Assembly (NCBI GenBank): GCA_016219765.1
Contig: JACRKM010000047.1
Coordinates: forward strand, 1 to 5,145
DNA from: Candidatus Woesearchaeota archaeon
GTDB lineage: Archaea > Nanobdellota > Nanobdellia > Woesearchaeales > UBA11576
DNA: 5,145 bases
Direction of reading: 5' to 3'
Made by a program: the position numbers and the translations under genes
Shown here: positions 1-4,607 of the stretch, one piece after another
How positions within the stretch are numbered: the first letter of the stretch is position 1
Layout of the letters: each line of letters begins with the position of its first letter
Notes under the pieces: model-generated
Seen by the model: the letters and a program-made list of their open reading frames with translations, nothing else
Told to the model about the DNA's origin: nothing
The model's database searches: none

Positions 1-402
1 CGAAAGAACAACACCAACAAAAACCTGTACCGGGGTGTGTCCCGCAATAACCCTGATGTGTTCCATGCGCATCCTCTTGGTTTGGATGATGGAGTTAACT
101 GCGTGGATCAAGTCATCGACGGTACGGCGCACACCTATCGCGTCACGAATCACTACCATCGCAATGCCCAATGCGAGCAAAAAAATACTTGAGAGAAAAC
201 CTTCAACGAAACCCACACTTAATGCAAGCGAGGCAACAAACGCAGAATGCGTTGACGGCATGCCGCCGGTCTCAAAAATCACGCCCGGGGTGAACTTCTT
301 TCGCTCAGCGCTTGCAGTTATAAGCTTGATGCACTGGCATACCGCAAAGGCGGCAACAACGGAAACAATAATTTCGTTTTGAATCAACGGACTCCACACC
401 AT
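1..402 (-). CDS. DUF212 / divergent PAP2 family membrane protein (C-terminus cut by window edge)
   Basis: The minus strand from the ATG at 402 is open to the window edge, giving 134 residues. The translation matches the DUF212 (divergent PAP2, YuiD-like) signature in order: GGMPSTHSAF near residues 44-53, a long hydrophobic helix, RDAIGVRR near residues 82-89, and GHTPVQVFVG near residues 121-130. The family is usually about 150-160 residues, so only the last 20 or so are missing. Hydrophobic segments around residues 7-22 and 52-82 indicate an integral membrane protein. PAP2 relatives remove phosphate from lipids or polyprenyl diphosphates, but activity of DUF212 members is not established, so catalysis here is inference. 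A stop codon lies three codons upstream, so 402 is the earliest start; a GAGGT site (412-416) sits 9 bases before it. It lies 79 bases downstream of the lipid kinase gene on the same strand, probably in one operon. An A/T-rich stretch near 447-470 could supply a weak promoter of its own. Confidence 0.88.
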   Translation of the reverse strand, partial: MVWSPLIQNEIIVSVVAAFAVCQCIKLITASAERKKFTPGVIFETGGMPSTHSAFVASLALSVGFVEGFLSSIFLLALGIAMVVIRDAIGVRRTVDDLIHAVNSIIQTKRMRMEHIRVIAGHTPVQVFVGVVLS

Positions 403-481
403 GTAGCCTCAACCTCGCACTTTTTAGCAGTTTGTTGCTCAGTTCTCTTTTTATTTTCTTTTTTATTATTGTATGTTCACG

Positions 482-1438
482 TCAACAAATAATCATCAAC
501 GCTCTTGGCACGATCCGAATATCGATGGGAGTCATGCCGATGATCTCAGCATCGGTGTGACCAAGCGCCCTGCCTTCAGATTCGACACGGAGCTGCCTGC
601 AGCGAAAATACTCGATATCGCTGAATTCAACATGCGTTCCTTTATAGGCCGCTCCAATAAAATACTTCATCATATTAAAAATATCCTTATTTTTGAAGAT
701 GCACACATCCAAAAAACCATCATCGGGCCTCGCATACGGCGTCATCCGAATGTTTCCCCCATAGTACTTGATGTTTCCTGCAACGACAAAATACCCCCAC
801 CGTGGCAGGACCTGATCATCGATCCAGATTCGCAGAAGTTTTGGAGAATGCGTAAAAAACGTCTTAATCGCAGTTAAATGATACGACCCGCGACCAAGGA
901 GACGCTTTAGGTATGGCCGCACTTGTGAGGCGGCGTGTGCATCAAATCCTACGCCGGCCATCATCAGAAAATACCGCTTATTGGCAAGGCCCAGATCATA
1001 CATCTTGCTCTTTCCTGTCGTAATTCTTCGCAACGCTCGCTTGTAATCGAGCGGTATATGCAGCTCGCGGCCAAACGCGTTCTCCGTACCTAGCGGAAGA
1101 ATCCCAAGCGCAGTTCTTGATTTCGCAAGCCCATTGATCACTTCATTAATGGTACCGTCCCCGCCAGCTGCAATCACAAGCGAAACCTTATTTGCTGCTT
1201 GTCTGGCAAAACGCACAGCGTCCAATGGCTTCTTTGTCACCTTGATCTGCACTTCTATGTTTTGGTTGTAGAAGAAATCAATGACGTTCTGCGTGAAATC
1301 CCGGAGTGAATGTTCTTTTCGCATCGAAATGTCATCAAATGCATGCGCATTTGCAAAGAATCCTGCGTTCGGGTTTACGATCACCACTACTTTCTTTCGA
1401 GCGCGCTTTTTTCGAGCGCGTTTTCTTGCAGTTCTCAT
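482..1438 (-). CDS. YegS/BmrU-type lipid (diacylglycerol) kinase
   Basis: A 318-residue protein of the DAGK catalytic-domain family, which transfers ATP phosphate to the hydroxyl of a lipid such as diacylglycerol; the true archaeal substrate is unknown. Visible motifs: NPNAG at 22-26 (first nucleotide-binding loop), the hallmark GGDGT at 92-96 followed by INEV, GTENAFGREL at 117-126, GVGFDA in the middle, and GGNIRMTPYARPDDGFLDV in the C-terminal sandwich domain. Length is normal for the family. The first 16 residues contain 11 Lys/Arg, encoded partly by a 15-base tandem repeat; such a tail could dock to acidic membrane lipids (inference). I chose the ATG at 1438 because it overlaps the regulator's stop as ATGA and has a GGAAGG site about 10 bases upstream. 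A GTG at 1456 would add six residues inside the upstream gene. The ATGA overlap implies translational coupling to the TrmB gene. Confidence 0.93.
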   Translation of the reverse strand: MRTARKRARKKRARKKVVVIVNPNAGFFANAHAFDDISMRKEHSLRDFTQNVIDFFYNQNIEVQIKVTKKPLDAVRFARQAANKVSLVIAAGGDGTINEVINGLAKSRTALGILPLGTENAFGRELHIPLDYKRALRRITTGKSKMYDLGLANKRYFLMMAGVGFDAHAASQVRPYLKRLLGRGSYHLTAIKTFFTHSPKLLRIWIDDQVLPRWGYFVVAGNIKYYGGNIRMTPYARPDDGFLDVCIFKNKDIFNMMKYFIGAAYKGTHVEFSDIEYFRCRQLRVESEGRALGHTDAEIIGMTPIDIRIVPRALMIIC

Positions 1439-2154
1439 GAAGCAGCAACCTTCCACAGCAACTCAAAATAATTCCGAAAACCCTCCGCAATCATGCCCTC
1501 ACGAATCAGGATCGCAATAGGGTCAGGACGCCATGCAACAATCGAAACATTGCGGCCGTAAATATTCACGGCAGCATCAGACGTAACCTCTTGCGGGACA
1601 AAACGAATCTGTGCAAGCGGAATCCTTTTGAGCGATGAATGACCGCGGTCGGTTTCATTAAATAAAATCCGCGCCTTGATCTTTTTCTTCACACGATTCC
1701 GGTCATAATGTGGAAAATAGTACTGCAGAATCTCATTCGCTTTCGTAGAAGCGCCCAGAATGAGCAGCTCTTGGCCTACGTCAAGCTGATCGTCAAATAC
1801 TGTCTTGATCCCTGCCTTGCCGCGGAAAAAGAGCGTCTCATTCTTCTCTGAAGACAGCTTCTGCAGCATCTTGAGCTGCGGGAGAATCGATTGAAAATCA
1901 TCTTCCTTCTTATGCAGAATCTCTAAGAACCGTTCTGGCGACGCTGCCTCGAAATGCTTCCGGTTATTCTTCTTGATGTATGAGACGAGGCCCTTCTGGA
2001 TCAAGCGTTCAATCGCATCATAGACCGAACGTCTATGGATGCCTGTATTACGCGAGATCATCCCCGCAAGGGAGGCGCCCTGCTCAAGCAGCACGAGATA
2101 TATCTTAGCTTCCGCAGCGGTCAGACCTAATTCTTCAAGGCTTGTCTGATCCAT
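1435..2154 (-). CDS. TrmB-family transcriptional regulator
   Basis: A 239-residue regulator. Residues about 8-75 form the TrmB winged helix-turn-helix: LGLTAAEAKIYLVLL, then a recognition region with GIHRRSVYDAIERL and the wing GLVSYIKKNNRKHFEAA. A charged, probably helical linker (about 75-105) leads to a C-terminal sensor domain with GKAGIKTVFDDQL, LLILGAS, KIKARILFN and a closing EGFRNYFELLW. Many archaeal TrmB proteins with this layout sense small molecules, mostly sugars, but the ligand here cannot be read from sequence. It is the first gene of an apparent operon with the lipid kinase, overlapping it by 4 bases. The ATG at 2154 has no good Shine-Dalgarno site and lies about 38 bases from a TATA-like box (2188-2199), so the leader would be short, around 12 bases. 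A perfect palindrome just upstream of that box (2199-2220) is a good candidate for autoregulation. Confidence 0.92.
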   Translation of the reverse strand: MDQTSLEELGLTAAEAKIYLVLLEQGASLAGMISRNTGIHRRSVYDAIERLIQKGLVSYIKKNNRKHFEAASPERFLEILHKKEDDFQSILPQLKMLQKLSSEKNETLFFRGKAGIKTVFDDQLDVGQELLILGASTKANEILQYYFPHYDRNRVKKKIKARILFNETDRGHSSLKRIPLAQIRFVPQEVTSDAAVNIYGRNVSIVAWRPDPIAILIREGMIAEGFRNYFELLWKVAAS

Positions 2155-2171
2155 ATGTTATCAATATGTTA
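2153..2171. repeat. 8-base direct repeat with 11-base period at the trmB-family gene start
   Basis: The word ATATGTTA occurs at 2153-2160 and again at 2164-2171, one helical turn apart. It covers the start codon and the predicted transcription start of the regulator gene. It might be a protein-binding site or just A/T-rich coincidence; no function is shown. Confidence 0.4.
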
Positions 2172-2187
2172 GTGACGGGTGAACCAC

Positions 2188-2199
2188 TATATAAAATTT
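2188..2199 (-). promoter_or_regulatory. TATA-like box of the TrmB/lipid kinase operon
   Basis: Read on the minus strand this is AAATTTTATATA, a good archaeal TATA-like element. Its centre is about 38 bases before the ATG at 2154, so transcription would begin near 2167 and leave a leader of roughly 12 bases without a clear ribosome binding site. The spacing rule used is the usual 25-base distance in archaea; the start itself is predicted, not observed. Confidence 0.6.
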
Positions 2200-2220
2200 G
2201 TGGTGAAAGAGGTCACCACA
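2199..2220. promoter_or_regulatory. Perfect palindrome, candidate operator between divergent promoters
   Basis: TGTGGTGA and TCACCACA form perfect 8-base inverted arms separated by six bases (AAGAGG). The palindrome occupies the space between a minus-strand TATA box (2188-2199) and a plus-strand TATA-like box (2221-2231), where transcription factor B would contact both promoters. The symmetry extends loosely into the flanking A/T boxes. Binding by the adjacent TrmB-family protein would repress or switch both directions; that is inference from position and symmetry. A related half-site, GTGAACCAC, lies at 2179-2187. Confidence 0.65.
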
Positions 2221-2232
2221 TTAAATTATATG
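2221..2232 (+). promoter_or_regulatory. TATA-like box directed toward the structured leader and unknown gene
   Basis: TTAAATTATATG resembles an archaeal TATA box and faces right, immediately after the palindrome. The predicted start would be near 2252, giving a leader of about 215 bases ahead of the gene at 2469. I found no better TATA element closer to that gene, where the sequence is occupied by inverted repeats. The call is weaker than that for the opposite promoter. Confidence 0.42.
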
Positions 2233-2240
2233 GATGCTCT

Positions 2241-2270
2241 GTTCTCTCTACGTGCTGCACAAAGAGGAAC
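2241..2270. repeat. Short imperfect hairpin
   Basis: GTTC-T-CTCT (2241-2249, T2245 bulged) pairs with AGAGGAAC (2263-2270), leaving a 13-base loop that itself contains the small palindrome GTGCTGCAC. It is the weakest of three consecutive inverted repeats between the divergent promoter and the unknown gene. Confidence 0.4.
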
Positions 2271-2288
2271 ACATAAAAACCGTTATCA

Positions 2289-2368
2289 TAAAAATCGGTC
2301 GCAGGCGTCCTACTCCGCACTAAAGTGCGGAGTTTGAACAGACGCCTGCATGTATAGACCGATTTTTA
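2289..2368. repeat. Long nested inverted repeat (three-tier hairpin)
   Basis: Three perfect stems are nested. The outer stem is TAAAAATCGGTC (2289-2300) with GACCGATTTTTA (2357-2368). The middle stem is GCAGGCGTC (2301-2309) with GACGCCTGC (2341-2349). The inner stem is CTCCGCAC (2313-2320) with GTGCGGAG (2325-2332) around a TAAA loop, extendable by an A-T pair. Extra unpaired bases are all on the 3' side (2334-2340 and 2350-2356). About 30 base pairs form in 80 bases, far beyond chance. It could be a structured RNA, part of a leader for the unknown gene, or a palindromic transposon relic: the CTAAAG loop followed by GTTTGAA resembles hairpins at IS200/IS605-type ends. No open reading frame fits here. 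Confidence 0.8.
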
Positions 2369-2374
2369 GGATGC

Positions 2375-2440
2375 CAAAAATGTCGCCCTAAAGGGCAGGG
2401 TTTCAAACCCCACACAAAAATGTTTGGCGACATTTTTGTG
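2375..2440. repeat. Second compound inverted repeat with mutually exclusive stems
   Basis: CAAAAATGTCGCC (2375-2387) pairs perfectly over 13 bases with GGCGACATTTTTG (2426-2438). Inside lie GCCC-TAAA-GGGC (2385-2396) and GGGTTT-C-AAACCC (2398-2410). A competing stem pairs CACAAAAATGT (2413-2423) with ACATTTTTGTG (2430-2440) over 11 bases around a six-base loop. The 3' arm can therefore pair with either of two AAAAATGT copies, and the outer and GCCC stems also compete for 2385-2387. The element ends 18 bases before the Shine-Dalgarno site of the gene at 2469. It shares the core CTAAAG..GC..G.GTTT with the preceding repeat (15 of 20 positions, offset 68), so the two probably have a common origin. 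Confidence 0.78.
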
Positions 2441-2458
2441 CATGAAAACCAGCATCAA

Positions 2459-2465
2459 AGGTGAG
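2459..2465 (+). promoter_or_regulatory. Shine-Dalgarno site that decides the start at 2469
   Basis: AGGTGAG lies three bases before the ATG at 2469. The same AGGTGA-plus-short-spacer arrangement precedes the pyrophosphatase gene at 4112, which supports this start over the ATG at 2442 or the TTG at 2424; the TTG falls inside the inverted repeat. Confidence 0.75.
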
Positions 2466-2468
2466 AGC

Positions 2469-3413
2469 ATGAAAGCAGAGAAGAAAACGTATTTCCAAAA
2501 ACCACAGACCATGGAAGAAATCCTTTCGCATCGAACAGTCAGACGCGCAGATAAGGGGATTGTTGCAGAGATCTCGAATCTTTCTATCGACGATGCTCTG
2601 GTTGTGCCGCCGTTTATTCCAGAACGATTTGAGAGCAGACAGCACTATCTCAAGCGCGTTGAAAGCATCATGCTGCCACGAGTGCATGTGTCTGACATCA
2701 GAAAAAATCACCTGACACCTTACAAACTTTTAGAGGATGCAGTGAGCAATTTTAAGCTTGGATTTGGAGCCGGCTACACGTACAGGTCTGTCAAGGACGG
2801 TGTGCACTCGCGTGTCTACTTCGACGATTGTATCGCAGGCGATTTGCTGTTCACTTATCTTGCGCAAGCAGGACGTACCTACTTCGAGGCAAAGCCATAT
2901 AACGGCGTGCAAGAAGCTACAATAAAGGGAGGAAAATTCAAGGTCTCTGTACCCTCACGAACAAAAAAGATGTGCCGTTACAAGTTCACGATGGAATTTG
3001 TGCCTGTAGCGGGCTGCGTCAACAACGACATCTTATGGACTCATACGCACTCAGATCACCTGTGCCTCTCCAAGCAGAATGATTTCTCATATCGCTACAA
3101 TCGAGTACAGCAGTGGGATCCGCACGAGATAGCCGCGTACTTCTCCATTGCAGCCGAGGCTGCACGACGTGGTGACTCGTCTGTTGCTGAGCATACGGCA
3201 CTTGTGCGGCCGACACAAAAGACGGTTGATTTTTACACTAAAATTACGCACCAGGTTGCTGTTGATGTACGCGATGAACGAGGAAGAAGCCACAAGAGAC
3301 CGCTCAACCAAGCAGAACGTGAAGCACTATTGGTCGCATATGTCAAGCGCAATGGAATCCGTGAATCGTTCGTGCAGCTAACTGAACTCAACAGGTTTGC
3401 GACGTATCCCTAA
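2469..3413 (+). CDS. Conserved-looking protein of unknown function with HTHSDH motif
   Basis: I do not recognise this 314-residue protein. It is soluble-looking, with no signal peptide or membrane segment. The N-terminal third is charged (EEILSHRTVRRADKG, then VPPFIPERFESRQHYLKRVE). The middle contains GFGAGYTYRSVKDGVHSRVY and an aromatic/basic stretch VPSRTKKMCRYKFTMEFVPV. It is followed by WTHTHSDHLCLSKQNDF, with His at 192, 194 and 197 and Asp at 196, and then WDPHEIAAYF with His 219. The HxHxDH spacing equals the zinc motif of metallo-beta-lactamases, but the usual downstream glycines are absent and nothing else fits that fold. A JAMM-like HxH...S...D reading is also off by one residue. 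The C-terminal region has the ordered patch PTQKTVDFYTKI. Start chosen by the AGGTGAG site. It is the only plus-strand gene in the centre of the window and sits behind a long repeat-rich leader. Confidence 0.8.
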   Translation: MKAEKKTYFQKPQTMEEILSHRTVRRADKGIVAEISNLSIDDALVVPPFIPERFESRQHYLKRVESIMLPRVHVSDIRKNHLTPYKLLEDAVSNFKLGFGAGYTYRSVKDGVHSRVYFDDCIAGDLLFTYLAQAGRTYFEAKPYNGVQEATIKGGKFKVSVPSRTKKMCRYKFTMEFVPVAGCVNNDILWTHTHSDHLCLSKQNDFSYRYNRVQQWDPHEIAAYFSIAAEAARRGDSSVAEHTALVRPTQKTVDFYTKITHQVAVDVRDERGRSHKRPLNQAEREALLVAYVKRNGIRESFVQLTELNRFATYP

Positions 3414-3503
3414 TTTTGTATCTGTTCAGTTCTTGATGCTCGCAGCGCCGACCACGCTTGCCACGTTTATAAAGCGGAATGAGTTCCCAGGAATCGAGGG
3501 AGC

Positions 3504-4112
3504 TTATTCTCTATTGGTATCAGTAATATCTGTCTTTGTCATAATCCACTCAGAAAAGAGCTTCCCTACTGAAGGATTCTTTCTTGTCGCCCTGCTCCGG
3601 ACATCTGCGTACTCGTCATAGCTCATCTGCGCAAGCGTTTTTTGGCATCCTTCTGGAACGAAGATCAGCGCCAGCGTCGACCAAAGGTGCGGAGCCATCA
3701 AACCGTGTTGCTTAGATGAGATACTTCCGGGAACTCTCCCCATGAAACAGCGCGGTTCAGAGTCTATCCCGTCAACATACGCCAGGCATTCACGAAATTC
3801 ACAGTCACGGCTCTTGTCTTCGACGAGCTTGAGAATGCCTTCAAGCCCTACGGTCTCTAGTGCAAAATTCACGAACGCTCGCGGAAATCCATTCAGGGAA
3901 CTGATGTAGAAGCCAGCATCCAATGCAACTACTGGTTTTTGCAAGTGCTGATGCGCGTATCTTACCTTCGCTACTGCGATCTCCTTCACATCATCTGAAC
4001 GCGGTTCAGGAATATCCAAGGGCGCGGCTATGACTGTAATTCCTGAACCGTGCAAGTGACGCTGCAGTGACCTGATCTTCCCTTCGTTCCTCGTCGCGTA
4101 GAAAATTTCCAT
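3504..4112 (-). CDS. Ham1/RdgB-type non-canonical purine NTP pyrophosphatase, divergent
   Basis: A 202-residue member of the Ham1/RdgB/ITPase family, which hydrolyses ITP, XTP or dITP to monophosphate and pyrophosphate and keeps deaminated purines out of nucleic acids. Signatures in order: ATRNEGKI at 6-13 (the TxNxxK nucleotide site), LDAGFYISSLNGFP at 64-77 with Asp 65 in the place of the catalytic acidic residue, GLEGILKLVED, and LIFVPEGCQKTLAQM. Length is typical. Oddities: the common (E/D)DSG motif reads LDAG, and the C-terminal SHR substrate-clamp motif reads DVR within YADVRSRA, so the His is replaced by Val while Arg is kept. This may mark a subfamily with altered base preference. The ATG at 4112 is preceded by a clear AGGTGA site (4117-4122), four bases away. 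It is convergent with the unknown gene, with 90 bases between stops, and lies 66 bases downstream of the PRC-barrel gene on the same strand. Confidence 0.88.
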   Translation of the reverse strand: MEIFYATRNEGKIRSLQRHLHGSGITVIAAPLDIPEPRSDDVKEIAVAKVRYAHQHLQKPVVALDAGFYISSLNGFPRAFVNFALETVGLEGILKLVEDKSRDCEFRECLAYVDGIDSEPRCFMGRVPGSISSKQHGLMAPHLWSTLALIFVPEGCQKTLAQMSYDEYADVRSRATRKNPSVGKLFSEWIMTKTDITDTNRE

Positions 4113-4116
4113 CTAA

Positions 4117-4122
4117 TCACCT
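4117..4122 (-). promoter_or_regulatory. Shine-Dalgarno site of the pyrophosphatase gene
   Basis: Minus-strand AGGTGA sits four bases before the ATG at 4112, extended to AGGTGATTAG. This form is common in archaea and fixes the start. Confidence 0.75.
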
Positions 4123-4164
4123 GTAAATTGTGGCTGTAAGAAATAATAAAGAGGGTAAAATAAA

Positions 4165-4178
4165 CTTAAAAGAAAAAT
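4165..4178 (-). terminator. T-rich archaeal terminator after the PRC-barrel gene
   Basis: Directly after the TAA at 4179-4181 the minus strand reads ATTTTTCTTTTAAG, with more T-rich sequence to about 4155. Archaeal RNA polymerase terminates at such T runs without a hairpin. The same A/T-rich block (about 4141-4170) could also carry the promoter of the pyrophosphatase gene. Confidence 0.5.
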
Positions 4179-4451
4179 TTATGCCATCTCCTCAGAAGGA
4201 GCCGCACTGGGCACTGCTGCCTTGCTGATGATAATGACATCGCCGACGCTCTTGACGAGTTGATGCGGTACAACAACGCCCTTTGCACTGCCGAGCATTC
4301 GCGTCAGAAATGAGTTCTTCGTTGCCTTGACACGCCAACCCGCAATCTTCGTCTTTGTGAGAATCAGCTCTTCGACATCGCCAAAGTACTCACCACTTTC
4401 GGTGAAGACCTTCATTTCATATACATCGCTCACGCGTTCCATCTTCAACAT
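4179..4451 (-). CDS. PRC-barrel domain protein
   Basis: A 90-residue protein that is essentially one PRC-barrel domain (about residues 5-75): SDVYEMKVFTESGEYFGDVEEL, the basic ITKTKIAGW-type strand (here ILTKTKIAGWRVK), then VVVPHQLVKSVGDVIII, followed by a loose Ala/Ser/Pro tail. PRC-barrels are small beta domains that mediate protein or RNA contacts; some stand-alone archaeal members act in cell division, but I cannot assign that role here. The start at 4451 is set by a strong AGGAGGG site (4457-4463) five bases away; an ATT-type start further upstream would add 11 residues across that site and is unlikely. It has its own TATA box (4508-4520) and diverges from the TraB-family gene, with 156 bases between the two starts. 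Confidence 0.87.
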   Translation of the reverse strand: MLKMERVSDVYEMKVFTESGEYFGDVEELILTKTKIAGWRVKATKNSFLTRMLGSAKGVVVPHQLVKSVGDVIIISKAAVPSAAPSEEMA

Positions 4452-4456
4452 GCTAT

Positions 4457-4463
4457 CCCTCCT
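4457..4463 (-). promoter_or_regulatory. Strong Shine-Dalgarno site of the PRC-barrel gene
   Basis: Minus-strand AGGAGGG lies five bases before the ATG at 4451. It is the best ribosome binding site in the window and suggests high translation. Confidence 0.8.
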
Positions 4464-4507
4464 TTCAGTATAATCAATAATCAATTAAACTGACCGGAGG
4501 AACTGTC

Positions 4508-4520
4508 TTTTATATATTTT
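4508..4520 (-). promoter_or_regulatory. TATA box of the PRC-barrel gene
   Basis: Minus-strand AAAATATATAAAA is a near-ideal archaeal TATA box, preceded by a purine-rich GACGAAAC stretch that could be a TFB recognition element. Predicted start near 4487 leaves a leader of about 35 bases holding the AGGAGGG site. Confidence 0.68.
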
Positions 4521-4576
4521 GTGTTTCGTCTCGTCGTCTGCTTGAACGTGCCGAGGGCAGCCTATCTCCCAGAACA

Positions 4577-4586
4577 TTTATAAAAG
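4577..4586 (+). promoter_or_regulatory. TATA box of the TraB-family gene (leaderless)
   Basis: TTTATAAAAG centres about 27 bases before the ATG at 4608, so the predicted transcription start falls at or within about three bases of the start codon. No Shine-Dalgarno site is suitably placed. The gene is thus probably read from a leaderless message, unlike its divergent neighbour. Confidence 0.65.
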
Positions 4587-4607
4587 AATGGGGGTTTGGC
4601 TGACTTT

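Noticed and set aside
421..470. T-rich run on the plus strand resembling an archaeal terminator
   Set aside because: No plus-strand gene leads into it; on the transcribed minus strand it is A-rich, so it would not end the kinase transcript.
473..877. Plus-strand open frame of 134 codons
   Set aside because: It is antisense to the C-terminal half of the well-supported lipid kinase and its translation shows no recognisable domain.
1439..1456. GTG at 1456 as start of the lipid kinase
   Set aside because: It adds only MEGCCF inside the upstream gene; the ATG at 1438 forms the ATGA overlap and has a GGAAGG site at a suitable distance.
2241..2440. CRISPR array or tRNA in the repeat-rich block
   Set aside because: The repeats are inverted rather than regularly spaced direct repeats, and no cloverleaf with tRNA consensus bases can be drawn.
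2424..2468. TTG at 2424 or ATG at 2442 as start of the unknown gene
   Set aside because: The TTG lies within the inverted repeat and the ATG at 2442 follows it with no ribosome binding site; AGGTGAG directly serves the ATG at 2469.
2403..2711. Minus-strand open frame across the repeat and the start of the unknown gene
   Set aside because: It is antisense to a better-supported gene, crosses the inverted repeat and has no domain or ribosome binding site.
3414..3503. Convergent gap with a self-complementary TTTATAAA at about 3466
   Set aside because: It looks like a TATA box in both directions, but no gene starts at the right distance on either strand; no RNA gene or strong hairpin was seen.
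3397..3621. Plus-strand open frame of 74 codons with hydrophobic stretch
   Set aside because: It overlaps the end of the unknown gene and is antisense to the pyrophosphatase C-terminus; hydrophobicity is explained by the antisense reading.
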